Part shown: positions 34,377 to 42,252 of the stretch, piece after piece
Layout: every line of letters starts with the position of its first letter
Numbering within the stretch: position 1 is the stretch's first letter
Assembly (NCBI RefSeq): GCF_017876495.1
Contig: NZ_JAGIOB010000001.1
Location: 2,294,001 to 2,358,000 of the forward strand
Direction: 5' to 3'
Source of the DNA: Microlunatus capsulatus
Lineage (GTDB): Bacteria; Actinomycetota; Actinomycetes; Propionibacteriales; Propionibacteriaceae
DNA length: 64,000 nt
Notes under the pieces: generated by a model
Seen by the model: the letters and a program-made list of their open reading frames with translations, nothing else
The model's database searches: none
Told to the model about the DNA's origin: nothing
Made by a program: the position numbers and the translations under genes

Positions 34377-35165
34377 CCGCCGGTCGGCGAAGACGTGGTT
34401 GCGGGTGCTGATCTGCTTGTCGAGCGCCGCCCCCAGGTCCAGCTCGGCCGTCAGCACCGTCGTCGCGCCGAAGGCGGGACCGGCGGCCCGGAAGCCGTCG
34501 ACGTCGCAGATGACGCTGCCGCCGACCCACCGGACGCCGCGCTCGGGTCCGACGCGGTCGGCGACGACGACGACGAGGTGGTAGGTCGAGGCCATCGCCA
34601 TCGCCTTGCCCACCTCGGGCGGCCGGGTGTTGGGGTCGTCGGAGTCGGGCCAGTTGGCCGGCGAGGCCACCACCTGCGCGCCCCGCCGGGCCACGTCGAG
34701 CACCACCTCGGGGAAGGCGAGGTCGTAGCAGATCAGCGGCGCGATCGCCCCGACCCGGGTGGGCACCACCGGCGGCAGCGCGTCACCGGGGGTGAAGTGC
34801 AGCTTCTCGGTGTCCCACAGGTGGGTCTTGCGGTAGACGGCCAGCACCTCGCCGCCGTCGACGACCACCGCGCTGTTGTAGGGCTTGTCCAGCCCCGACA
34901 CCTCGCAGAAGCCGCCGACGACCACCACGCCGTGCTCGCGCGACAGGGCCCGGAAGAGCTCGACCGACGGCCCCGTCACCGGCTCGGCCCGGGCGCTCGA
35001 CTCGGCGACGTCGCGCCAGATCGAGCCGCAGACCGTCAGCTCGGGCAGCACCACCAGCTCGGCGCCCCGCGCCGCCGCCTCGGCCACCGCCTCGGCGACG
35101 ATCCGGCGGGTCTTCGCCGGGTCGTCGATGTCGACGGGGACCTGGCAGGCGGCGACGACGGCCAT
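34362..35165 (-). CDS. carbon-nitrogen hydrolase (nitrilase superfamily amidase), copy 2
   Basis: A 267-residue paralogue of the nitrilase at 32468. It keeps the triad: Glu in LVVLPELTVCGSIW (about 43), Lys in VYRKTHLWDTEK (about 113) and Cys in PLICYDLAFPEVVLD (about 146). It has the same end, DRVGPERGVRWVGGSVICDV then FADRRTDLY. ATG 35165 begins at the first conserved strand (MAVVAACQVPVDID). It is the third gene of a minus-strand operon with the cupin gene (19 bases upstream) and the SnoaL-like gene, headed by a LacI-type operator. It probably hydrolyses an amide intermediate of that pathway. The stop codon lies in the 14-base tandem repeat. Confidence 0.92.
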   Translation of the reverse strand: MAVVAACQVPVDIDDPAKTRRIVAEAVAEAAARGAELVVLPELTVCGSIWRDVAESSARAEPVTGPSVELFRALSREHGVVVVGGFCEVSGLDKPYNSAVVVDGGEVLAVYRKTHLWDTEKLHFTPGDALPPVVPTRVGAIAPLICYDLAFPEVVLDVARRGAQVVASPANWPDSDDPNTRPPEVGKAMAMASTYHLVVVVADRVGPERGVRWVGGSVICDVDGFRAAGPAFGATTVLTAELDLGAALDKQISTRNHVFADRRTDLY

Positions 35166-35184
35166 CCGGGGCGTCCGGTCCGGC

Positions 35185-36348
35185 TCAGTCGTCCTCGGTC
35201 GCGGTGACCATGACCGCGACCGGGGCGAGGTAGCCGTTGGGGTCGAGCATCCAGCCGGCGTCGAAGGCGGCCTCGACGACGTCGGGCGCCCACTCCAGGC
35301 GCACCCGGGCGTCGCCGGCGTTGACGACGAGCAGCTCGCCCGTCCCGTCGGTGGCGGCGTCCGGCCCCGCCTCGAGCAGCTCGAAGCGGCGCCAGCTGCC
35401 GGGCAGCACGGAGAGCATGTCCTGCGGCTCGAGGACGACGGTCTCCTCCTCGGCCCCGGCGTTCAGGGTCACCTGCCAGCGGCCGGACTTCACCAGCAGC
35501 GTCTGGGTGGCGTCGTGCCGGTGCCGGAGCAGGCCCTCGCCCGGCGTCGCGCGCAGCCAGGCCATGTTGAAGCTGTGCGGCTCGTGCAGCCGGGGCACTT
35601 GGCGGCGGTCCTCGCTCATGCCGTAGCCGATGACCAGGGCCAGCTCGCCGGCCCCGCCGGGCAGGGCGTGGCCTAGCGTCGCGCGCGCGCTGTAGCGGCG
35701 GTCGCCCGCCTGGGTGACCCGCTCGCGCATCTCCTCGACGCTGTAGGTCGTGAGGTCGTCGATGTACTCCTGCTTCATCGGCTTGATGAGCGGCACGTCG
35801 GAGGGCAGCTCGTCGCCCGCGACAGTGTCGATCAGCCGGTTGTCCGCGGTCAGGTGCAGGCCGTAGGACTCGGCCTCCTTGAGCACCGACGGGCCCCAGA
35901 TGATGCCGCCGGTGACGTCCTGGCCCAGCACCGTCAGCAGCAGGCCCTCGTCGGGGCCCTCGTTGGTGAAGCCGCGGAAGATCCAGCTGGGCACCGAGAT
36001 GATGTCGCCGTCGTGGCTGACGTACTCGCCCTGCTTCCCGTCGACGCCCCAGCGGACGCGGAAGGTGCCGCCGAAGTTGATGAACACCTCCGCGGTGAAG
36101 TGCAGGTGCAGGTTGTTGTTGACGCCGTTCGGCATCCCCGCGGCGCCCACGTTGTAGCCGTGCGGCTCGCTGAGGTTGATGAACTGCTTGGCGTTCTGGG
36201 AGACGCCCGGGCCGATGAAGGCGTAGTTGGACTTGCGGTCCGAGCCGGGGGTGCGGCAGTCGATGAAGGCGGCGTTCTCGGCCACCCAGTCGGAGCGGCG
36301 GATGGTCCGTCGGGTCACCTCGGTGGAGGGGACGACCACGTCGGTCAT
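35185..36348 (-). CDS. double-cupin domain protein
   Basis: A 387-residue bicupin of the homogentisate-dioxygenase-like type. The first cupin contains NLHLHFTAEVFINFGGTFRV (about 84, the H-x-H...E metal set). The second contains GEGLLRHRHDATQTLLVKSG (about 268) with a later LEPQDMLSVLPGSWRRF. It begins with a family-like strand IDCRTPGSDRKSNYAFIGPG. Metal-dependent dioxygenase, isomerase or sugar-binding activity are all possible; the substrate is not evident. ATG 36348 has AAGGA 6 bases upstream. It lies between a SnoaL-like gene (49 bases upstream) and an amidase gene (19 bases downstream), so it is an enzyme of the same catabolic operon. Confidence 0.82.
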   Translation of the reverse strand: MTDVVVPSTEVTRRTIRRSDWVAENAAFIDCRTPGSDRKSNYAFIGPGVSQNAKQFINLSEPHGYNVGAAGMPNGVNNNLHLHFTAEVFINFGGTFRVRWGVDGKQGEYVSHDGDIISVPSWIFRGFTNEGPDEGLLLTVLGQDVTGGIIWGPSVLKEAESYGLHLTADNRLIDTVAGDELPSDVPLIKPMKQEYIDDLTTYSVEEMRERVTQAGDRRYSARATLGHALPGGAGELALVIGYGMSEDRRQVPRLHEPHSFNMAWLRATPGEGLLRHRHDATQTLLVKSGRWQVTLNAGAEEETVVLEPQDMLSVLPGSWRRFELLEAGPDAATDGTGELLVVNAGDARVRLEWAPDVVEAAFDAGWMLDPNGYLAPVAVMVTATEDD

Positions 36349-36397
36349 GGGAGGTCCTTTCGGGAGCGGGGGACGGCGGGGCGCGGGCGCCCGGGCG

Positions 36398-37378
36398 TCA
36401 GTAGATGTTGGTGCTGTCGTAGGGGGTGTCGCCGCGGCGGACGGCGATCTGGGTGCGGACGGCGATCTCGTCGTAGACGCGGACCTCGCGGACGATGCGG
36501 CCGTCCTGGACGAGGAACTGGGAGACCCCGAGGATCTCCACGGGCGTCCCGGTGAGCGGGCCGAAGTCGGCGACGCCGTTGTAGAGGCCCTTGTAGACCC
36601 AGGTGACCGAGACGCGGGTCCCGGCGTAGCGCTCGGCGTGGTTGGCGGCGACGTCGCGGACCTCGAAGCTGCCCGTCGGGAACGGGCGGAGCATCCGCAG
36701 CAGCGCGCGCCGGTAGTTCTCGGGCCGGATGGCGGTCCGGTAGCCGACGGTGTGCAGGGTGAGGTCGCGGACGAAGTAGTCGTCGACGGCCTTGAGGTCG
36801 CGGCCGTTCCAGACCTGCTCGATCATCTCGAGCACCCGGGTGACCTCGGGGCGGGAGTCGTCGGGACGGGGGCCGGAGTCGCCGACGGCCAGCACGTCGG
36901 CCGGCGGCGCCTCGGTCATGCTGCCGGAGAAGCCGAGGTAGCCCTTCTCGCGGGCGACGGCGTCGGGGTCCTGCCCCAGCTGCAGGGCGATGGCGAGGGA
37001 GTCCCGGACGACCCACTCCTCCACCATCCGGCCGCGCCGGTACAGGCAGCTGGCGACGGTGCGGTGGATGAAGCCGCTGGCCGGGTCGACCGAGAGCACC
37101 AGGTGCGAGGAGAGGAAGGCGTCGTCGCCGCGGGCCTCCCAGATGACGTCCTCGGCCTGGCCGATGCGGTCCGGCGTCGAGGCGATCCGCATGAGCGTCC
37201 CGGCGACGACCTCCTCGACCCCGACCGACGTCCCGTAGGCGCCGTGCACGATCGAGTCCGGCTCGTAGTTCTCGTAGATGTGGCTGATGGAGCGGTTGAC
37301 CCAGATGAGGTCCGTCACCTCCCGGATGAAGTCGTCCGGGTCCGCGTAGGGCTGGTACGCGACGGGGTCCAACGGCAT
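36398..37378 (-). CDS. protein with two SnoaL/NTF2-like domains
   Basis: A 326-residue protein made of two related NTF2-like halves. Each starts with a helix and an ISHIYENYEPDSIVHGAYGT- or LKAVDDYFVRDLTLHTVGYR-type segment. Each ends with VEEWVVRDSLAIA (about 130) or VREVRVYDEIAVRTQIAVRR (about 302). SnoaL-like proteins act as isomerases, dehydratases or cyclases on small ligands; the tandem form is common in catabolic clusters where function is unproven. ATG 37378 has GGAGG 4 bases upstream. It is the first gene of the minus-strand operon and directly follows a promoter with a LacI-type operator. Confidence 0.8.
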   Translation of the reverse strand: MPLDPVAYQPYADPDDFIREVTDLIWVNRSISHIYENYEPDSIVHGAYGTSVGVEEVVAGTLMRIASTPDRIGQAEDVIWEARGDDAFLSSHLVLSVDPASGFIHRTVASCLYRRGRMVEEWVVRDSLAIALQLGQDPDAVAREKGYLGFSGSMTEAPPADVLAVGDSGPRPDDSRPEVTRVLEMIEQVWNGRDLKAVDDYFVRDLTLHTVGYRTAIRPENYRRALLRMLRPFPTGSFEVRDVAANHAERYAGTRVSVTWVYKGLYNGVADFGPLTGTPVEILGVSQFLVQDGRIVREVRVYDEIAVRTQIAVRRGDTPYDSTNIY

Positions 37379-37397
37379 GGGTCCTCCTGGTCTGGCG

Positions 37398-37443
37398 ACG
37401 TGCGTGCACGTTGAGTGTATGCGTATGCACAGCCAGACCTCAA
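37398..37443 (-). promoter_or_regulatory. operon promoter with LacI-type operator (site A)
   Basis: On the minus strand TTGAGG (37443-37438) and TACACT (37419-37414) are 18 bases apart. The operator GTGCATACGCATAC (37430-37417) lies in the spacer and minus-10; it matches the ATACGTAT palindromes elsewhere in the cluster at all but one core base. A second perfect inverted repeat ACGTGC-gt-GCACGT (37398-37411) covers the start region. Confidence 0.6.
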
Positions 37444-37451
37444 GGCCCGGG

Positions 37452-38447
37452 TCAGGGCGCGGCGCCCAGCGTCCCGCGCTCGACGAGCCGGCTGGGGAAG
37501 CGCTCGTGCCGGAAGGGGGCGGCCGGGTCCTCGATCCGGTCGACCAGCAGGCTGGCCGCGCGCCGGGCCATGGCGTCGAGGTCGAAGGCCACGGTGGTGA
37601 GCTGCAGCAGCGGCCAGCGCGCGGCCGGCAGGTCGTCGAAGCCGACGACGGAGACGTCCTGCGGCACGCGCAGGTCCAGCTCGCGGGCCGCGTTCAGCGC
37701 GCCGTAGGCCACGACGTCGTTGCCGCAGACGACGACGCCGGGCCGGTCCTCGCGCTGCAGCAGGTGCAGCGCCCCGGCGTGCCCGGTGGCGAAGTCGAAG
37801 GGCCCGCGGTAGCTGAGGGCGGCGCTGATGCTCACCCCGCCGACCGCGAGCGCGTCGCGGAGGGCGGTCTCGCGCTGCTCCGCCGTGCTCGTGTTCCGCG
37901 GGCCGAAGATGGCGCCGACGCGCCGGTGGCCCAGACCGAGGATCCGGTCGGCGAGCTGGCGGAGCCCGCCGCCGGGGTCGACCTCGGCCGAGTCCGCCTC
38001 CACCGACTCCGACGTGCGGTTGAAGTAGACGAACGGCACCCCGCGGTCGCGGAGCCGGACGGGCAGCACCGAGTCGACCGTGGTCGTGGCCAGCAGCACG
38101 CCGTCGAGGCCGTTGGCCAGCAGCCGCTCGGCCACCCGACCGGTGTCGTCGGTCTCGGTCTGCAGCACCAGCTGGTAGTCCAGCGCCTCCAGCTCGCGGT
38201 GCATGGGCGCGATGACGTGCGGGTAGAACTGGTTCTCCAGGTCGGTGAGCAGCAGGCCGATCCGCCGCGTCCGGCCGCTGGAGAGGGCCCGCCCGGTCTC
38301 GCTCGGCACGTAGCCCAGGGCCGACGCGGCCTCGCGCACCCGGCGCTTGGTCTCCTCCGAGACCTTGGGGCTGTCCCGGAGCGCCCGCGACACGGTGGGC
38401 TGGCTGACCCCGGCGAGGCGCGCGACGTCGTGGCTGGTCACCACCAT
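37452..38447 (-). CDS. LacI-family transcriptional regulator
   Basis: A 331-residue repressor. The N-terminal helix-turn-helix and hinge are clear (SHDVARLAGVSQPTVSRALR, then REAASALGYVPSETGRALSS). The periplasmic-binding-protein-like domain follows (RRIGLLLTDLENQFYPHVIA, later GVVVCGNDVVAYGALNAARE and VSVVGFDDLPAARWPLLQLT). Such proteins bind a sugar or metabolite and release palindromic operators with a central CG. ATACGTAT palindromes at 37.42, 38.54, 46.20 and 47.59 kb in front of the neighbouring units are the likely targets. ATG 38447 has GGGGAG 6 bases upstream and gives the standard LacI N-terminus. It is divergent from the dehydrogenase gene at 38597. Confidence 0.93.
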   Translation of the reverse strand: MVVTSHDVARLAGVSQPTVSRALRDSPKVSEETKRRVREAASALGYVPSETGRALSSGRTRRIGLLLTDLENQFYPHVIAPMHRELEALDYQLVLQTETDDTGRVAERLLANGLDGVLLATTTVDSVLPVRLRDRGVPFVYFNRTSESVEADSAEVDPGGGLRQLADRILGLGHRRVGAIFGPRNTSTAEQRETALRDALAVGGVSISAALSYRGPFDFATGHAGALHLLQREDRPGVVVCGNDVVAYGALNAARELDLRVPQDVSVVGFDDLPAARWPLLQLTTVAFDLDAMARRAASLLVDRIEDPAAPFRHERFPSRLVERGTLGAAP

Positions 38448-38540
38448 GCGAGGCTCCCCTTCCGGCGGGCTGGAGGGCAGCATAACCGCCCGCGGCCCGC
38501 CGACCTTGACCCGACGCCCCGGTCCGGGGTTCACTGGTCG

Positions 38541-38550
38541 CATACGTATG
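38541..38550. promoter_or_regulatory. LacI-type operator (site B)
   Basis: The perfect palindrome CATACGTATG lies between the divergent lacI-type gene and the HpsN-like dehydrogenase gene, 46 bases before the latter's start, so it could control both. It has the same core as sites A, C and D. Confidence 0.6.
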
Positions 38551-38596
38551 TAGACGTTGCTGCCGCTGACGTCGCCGTCGACCTGAGGAGCCCCGC

Positions 38597-39925
38597 GTGC
38601 CCACCCACCTGAAGACCGGCCGGTCGAAGTCGTTCGCCGACACCAGCCAGGACGACGTGCGCGAGCGCGTGCAGGGGATCATCGCCGACATCCGCACCCG
38701 CGGGGACGAGGCCGTGCAGGAGTACGCGCAGACGTTCGACCGCTGGAGCGGTGAGTTCCGGCTCTCCCCCGAGCGGGTGCAGGAGATCATCGCCACCCTG
38801 CCGCAGCAGGTGGTCGACGACATCGTCTTCGTGCAGTCCCAGGTCCGGCACTTCGCCGAGGTGCAGCGCGCCTCGATGACCGACGTCGAGGTCGAGACGC
38901 TGCCCGGGGTCTTCCTCGGCCACCGGCACGTGCCCGTGCAGGCCGCCGGCGCCTACATCCCCGGCGGCAAGTACCCGCTCACCGCCTCGGCGCACATGAC
39001 CATCGTGACCGCCAAGGTCGCCGGGGTGCCCCGCGTCGTCGCCTGCACCCCGCCCATCCGCGGCGAGATCCCCGCCGCGACCGTGGCCGCGATGCACCTG
39101 GCCGGCGCGGACGAGATCTGGATCCTGGGCGGCGTGCAGGCCGTCGCCGCGATGGCCGTGGGCACCGAGTCGATGGGTCGCGTCGACCTCATCGCCGGGC
39201 CCGGCAACGCCTACGTGGCCGAGGCCAAGCGCCAACTGTTCGGCGAGGTGGGCATCGACCTGTTCGCCGGGCCGACCGAGATCCTCGTCGTCGCCGACGA
39301 GCACGCCGACCCGTTCCTCGTCGCCGTCGACCTGCTCTCCCAGGCCGAGCACGGCCCGGAGTCCCCTGCCGTGCTGGTGACCAGCAGCGAGCGGGTCGCG
39401 CGCGAGGCCATGGACCACGTCGAGCGGATCCTGCCCGGCATGCCCACCGCCGACTACGCCGGGCCGGCCTGGCGCGACTACGGCCAGGTCATCGTCACCG
39501 AGTCCCTCGACGAGGCCTACGCGGTCGCCGACTCCTTCGCCTCCGAGCACGTGCAGATCTTCACCGCCGAGCCGCGCGAGGCGCTGGAGAAGATGGTCCA
39601 CTACGGCGCGCTCTTCCTCGGCGAGAACACCTGCGTCTCCTACGGCGACAAGGTGATCGGCACCAACCACGTGCTGCCGACGCTCGGCGCCGCCCGCTAC
39701 ACCGGCGGCCTCTGGGTGGGCAAGTACCTGCGCACGGCCACGTACCAGGAGATCCGCGACACGACCTCCAGCGGCGAGCTGGGCCGGGTCTGCGGCCGTG
39801 CCTCCCGCGTCGAGCTGTTCGAGGGCCACGCCCGCTCCGGCGACGCCCGCGCCGCCCGGCACCTCGGCGACCGGTTCGACTGGATCGACGCGGCGCTCGC
39901 CTCCGAGCCCGCCGGTCAGGCGTGA
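38597..39925 (+). CDS. histidinol-dehydrogenase-like NAD oxidoreductase (HpsN-like), copy 1
   Basis: A 442-residue member of the histidinol dehydrogenase family. Zn-site residues are visible (Gln and His of LLSQAEHGPESPAVL, about 253-256). So are the catalytic EH pair (FASEHVQIFT, about 317) and the His of GTNHVLPTLGAARYTGGLWV (about 357). The product is not the biosynthetic HisD: no his genes are near, and a second paralogue lies in the same cluster. The best-known catabolic relative is HpsN, which oxidises 2,3-dihydroxypropane-1-sulfonate to sulfolactate. A four-electron oxidation of a primary alcohol to an acid is therefore likely. GTG 38597 has AGGAG 6 bases upstream. It is first of a three-gene unit with an SDR and an aldolase. 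Confidence 0.88.
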   Translation: MPTHLKTGRSKSFADTSQDDVRERVQGIIADIRTRGDEAVQEYAQTFDRWSGEFRLSPERVQEIIATLPQQVVDDIVFVQSQVRHFAEVQRASMTDVEVETLPGVFLGHRHVPVQAAGAYIPGGKYPLTASAHMTIVTAKVAGVPRVVACTPPIRGEIPAATVAAMHLAGADEIWILGGVQAVAAMAVGTESMGRVDLIAGPGNAYVAEAKRQLFGEVGIDLFAGPTEILVVADEHADPFLVAVDLLSQAEHGPESPAVLVTSSERVAREAMDHVERILPGMPTADYAGPAWRDYGQVIVTESLDEAYAVADSFASEHVQIFTAEPREALEKMVHYGALFLGENTCVSYGDKVIGTNHVLPTLGAARYTGGLWVGKYLRTATYQEIRDTTSSGELGRVCGRASRVELFEGHARSGDARAARHLGDRFDWIDAALASEPAGQA

Positions 39926-40680
39926 CGGCTCTCGCGGGCCGGACGGCCCTGGTCACCGGCGGCGGGAACGGCCTGGGCGCCGCGATCGCCCGGGCGCTGC
40001 ACGCGCAGGGGGCCGCGGTCGTCCTGGCCGGGCGACGGCCCGAGCCGCTGCAGCAGGTCTGCACCGCGCTCGGCGAGCGGGCGACCTGGCACGCCTGCGA
40101 CGTGGCCGACCCGGCGTCGGTGGCCGCGCTCGCGGAGGCGCTCGAGGACGTCGAGGTCGACGTCGTGGTCAACAACGCGGGGATCGCCGGCCCGGTGGCC
40201 CCGCTGACCGAGATCGCCGTCGAGGACTGGGACGAGGTCTTCGACGTCAACGTCCGCGGCGTCTTCCTGGTCTGCCGCGCGTTCCTGCCCGCCATGGTGG
40301 CGCGGGGCCGCGGCGACGTCGTCAACGTCGCGTCGGTCTCGGGCAAGCGCCCGCTGGCGCGGCGCACCCCCTACGCGGCCTCGAAGATGGCGGTGATCGG
40401 GCTGACCTCGACGCTCGCCTTCGAGGTGGGCCCGGCCGGGGTCAACGTCAACACCCTCTCCCCCGGCCCGGTCGCCGGACCGCGGATGGAGCGGAACTTC
40501 CGGCTGGAGGCCGAGCGCACCGGCGCGACGGAGGCCGCTGCCGAGGAGGCGTTCGTCTCCCGGTCCGCCCTGGGCCGGATGGTGACCGAGGAGGAGGTCG
40601 GGGCCGCTGTGGTCGCGATGCTGGCGATGCCTGGGCTCTGCGGGGCCGACGTCGACCTGTCGGCGGGGATGGTGGCGTGA
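39922..40680 (+). CDS. short-chain dehydrogenase/reductase
   Basis: A 252-residue classical SDR. The Rossmann glycine motif TGGGNGLGAAI is near residue 10, DVADPASVAALAE at about 60, and the NNAG motif VVNNAGIAGP at about 82. The catalytic Ser is in NVASVSGKRP (about 137) with YAASK (about 154), and LSPGPVAGPRM follows. It oxidises or reduces a small hydroxy compound with NAD(P). The GTG start overlaps the stop of the HpsN-like gene (GTGA), and the stop touches the aldolase ATG, so the three are one coupled unit behind operator B. It probably acts on the product or a stereoisomer of the same substrate; this is inference from context. Confidence 0.92.
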   Translation: MTALAGRTALVTGGGNGLGAAIARALHAQGAAVVLAGRRPEPLQQVCTALGERATWHACDVADPASVAALAEALEDVEVDVVVNNAGIAGPVAPLTEIAVEDWDEVFDVNVRGVFLVCRAFLPAMVARGRGDVVNVASVSGKRPLARRTPYAASKMAVIGLTSTLAFEVGPAGVNVNTLSPGPVAGPRMERNFRLEAERTGATEAAAEEAFVSRSALGRMVTEEEVGAAVVAMLAMPGLCGADVDLSAGMVA

Positions 40681-41438
40681 TGACGACGTCGCTGAAGGCC
40701 CGGCTGGCGGCCGGGGACAAGCTGCTCGGCGCGCTGCTGCGGCTGGGGTCGGAGGAGCTCGTCGAGATGGTCGCGGTGAGCGGCTTCGACTTCGTGCTGC
40801 TGGACACCGAGCACGGGGCGGCCGACGTGGGCGAGCTCCGCCGGCACCTGGTGCTGGCGCAGACCCACGGCGTCCCCGTGCTGGTCCGGGTCGGCGGGCA
40901 CGAGCCCGCCCTGGTCCTGCGCGTGCTGGACGCCGGCGCCCAGGGCGTCGTCGCCCCGCACGTCGACACCCCGGAGCAGGCCCAGGCCCTGGTGGCCTCG
41001 GCGCACTACCCGCCGACCGGCCTGCGCGGCTTCGCCACCTACGGCCGCGCCGGCCGCTTCGGCCTGGTCAGCCCCGCCGACCACCTGCGCGCCGCGGCGG
41101 AGACGACGCTGGTGTTCGGGATGGTCGAGTCCCCGGCGGGGGTGCGGGCCGTCGACGCCATCGTCGCCACCCCCGGCCTGGACGGGATCATGGTCGGCAC
41201 CGCCGACCTGCGGGCCTCGAGCACGGCCGACGACCCCGACCCGGCCGAGGGCCTGGCCACGGTCCACCGCTCCCTCGCCGCCGCCGGCCGCCACCGGATG
41301 GACATCGTCAACGGCCGCGCCCAGGCCGAGGCCTCCTTCGCCGACGGCGCCTCCCTGGTGGTCTACAACCTCACCGCCACCGTCATGGGCCACCTCGCCG
41401 ACCTCCGCGGCGCCCACCCGGGACCCGCCGCTCCCTGA
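40680..41438 (+). CDS. HpcH/HpaI-family aldolase
   Basis: A 252-residue class II aldolase of the HpcH/HpaI family. Recognisable parts are GALLRLGSEELVEMVAVSGF, then DFVLLDTEHGAAD (about 41), VLVRVGGHEPALVLRVLDAG with AQGVVAPHVDTPEQAQALV (about 85), the metal-ligand Glu in FGMVESPAGV (about 145), and LDGIMVGTADLRASS (about 165). Relatives cleave 4-hydroxy-2-oxoacids to pyruvate plus an aldehyde, or act on 2-keto-3-deoxy acids. It overlaps the SDR stop by one base and is last in the unit. A pathway in which oxidation gives a keto acid that is then cleaved fits the three genes. The C-terminus runs into the tandem repeat region. Confidence 0.9.
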   Translation: MTTSLKARLAAGDKLLGALLRLGSEELVEMVAVSGFDFVLLDTEHGAADVGELRRHLVLAQTHGVPVLVRVGGHEPALVLRVLDAGAQGVVAPHVDTPEQAQALVASAHYPPTGLRGFATYGRAGRFGLVSPADHLRAAAETTLVFGMVESPAGVRAVDAIVATPGLDGIMVGTADLRASSTADDPDPAEGLATVHRSLAAAGRHRMDIVNGRAQAEASFADGASLVVYNLTATVMGHLADLRGAHPGPAAP

Positions 41439-41674
41439 GCTCGTCGAAGGGCCGCACCACCGCGCCCTGAGCTTGTCGAAGGGCCTCAGCGCCACCGCGC
41501 CCTGAGCCTGTCGAAGGGCCTCAGCGCCACCGCACCCTGAGCCTGTCGAAGGGCCTCAGCGCCACCGCACCCTGAGCCTGTCGAAGGGCCTCAGCGCCAC
41601 CGCACCCTGAGCCTGTCGAAGGGCCTCAGCGCCACCGCACCCTGAGCCTGTCGAAGGGCCGTCGACCAGCTCAG
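41434..41674. repeat. 35-base tandem array of the dispersed palindrome
   Basis: CCTGAGCCTGTCGAAGGGCC recurs with starts at 41466, 41501, 41536, 41571, 41606 and 41641, an exact 35-base period. A diverged copy begins at 41434. The spacer between cores is TCAGCGCCACCGCAC. The last unit ends in an inverted half (GTCGACCAGCTCAG) that completes the palindrome at 41674. It fills the gap between the aldolase gene and the GIY-YIG gene. Confidence 0.95.
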
Positions 41675-41775
41675 CAGCGGGTGCGAACCAGCGCGCCTCG
41701 CTGCGTCGACAGGGTTGTCCACAGATCCGCCGCAACCCCTCGACCACGCGGCGGCCCCGGAGCCACCATCGCTCT

Positions 41776-42093
41776 ATGCCCTGGACCTACATCCTCCGCT
41801 GCGCGGACGGCTCCTTCTACGTCGGCAGCGCCCGTGACCTCGATGCGCGAATGACCCAGCACGCGCTCGGCACCGACGGCTCCTACACCGCCACGCGGCG
41901 GCCGGTCGAGCTCGTGTGGGCGCTCGAGTCGGAGCGGGTCGACGAGGCCCACGGGCTCGAGCGGAAGATCAAGGGCTGGCGGCGCGAGAAGCGGATCGCC
42001 CTGATCGAAGGGCGCTTCGTCGACCTCCCGCGGCTGTCGCGGAGCGGGCCTCATGCTCGGGGCCCTTCGACGAGCTCAGGGAGCGGTGGCTAG
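41776..42093 (+). CDS. GIY-YIG nuclease-domain protein
   Basis: A 105-residue small endonuclease-like protein of the UPF0213 type. It has WTYILRCADGSFYVGSARDL with the GIY-YIG strand pair, the catalytic Arg in ARMTQHALG (about 28), YTATRRPVELVWALESERV, and the metal Glu in AHGLERKIKGWRREKR (about 62). Family members end near LPRLSRS; here the final ten residues GPSTSSGSGG are encoded by a copy of the dispersed palindrome that has replaced the original end. ATG 41776 is 15 bases after a short polypurine-poor leader with no strong ribosome binding site. The natural DNA target is unknown. Confidence 0.88.
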   Translation: MPWTYILRCADGSFYVGSARDLDARMTQHALGTDGSYTATRRPVELVWALESERVDEAHGLERKIKGWRREKRIALIEGRFVDLPRLSRSGPHARGPSTSSGSGG

Positions 42094-42207
42094 GACGCTC
42101 GTACGGCTCGAGTCCGCCGAGGCCCCTTCGAGAGCTGAGGAGCGAGGGCTGAGACGCTCGTGCGGTTCGAACCTCCCGTGGCCCTTCGACAGGCTCAGGG
42201 AGCGGTG
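42061..42207. repeat. further copies of the dispersed palindrome (inverted orientation)
   Basis: GCCCTTCGACGAGCTCAGGG (42062-42081) and GCCCTTCGACAGGCTCAGGG (42181-42200) are opposite-orientation copies of the element. Between them is a degenerate one with CCCCTTCGAGAGCTGAGG. Each is followed by AGCGGTGG. The first copy encodes the tail of the GIY-YIG protein. Confidence 0.88.
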
Positions 42208-42252
42208 GTCGAGCAGCGCGCTCGACGTCGTCCCGGGAGCGACCGTCAGCGC

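Noticed and set aside
41434-41674. Regularly spaced 35-base repeats were considered as a CRISPR array.
   Set aside because: Spacers are identical between units rather than unique, so it is a simple tandem repeat of the dispersed palindrome, and no cas genes are present.
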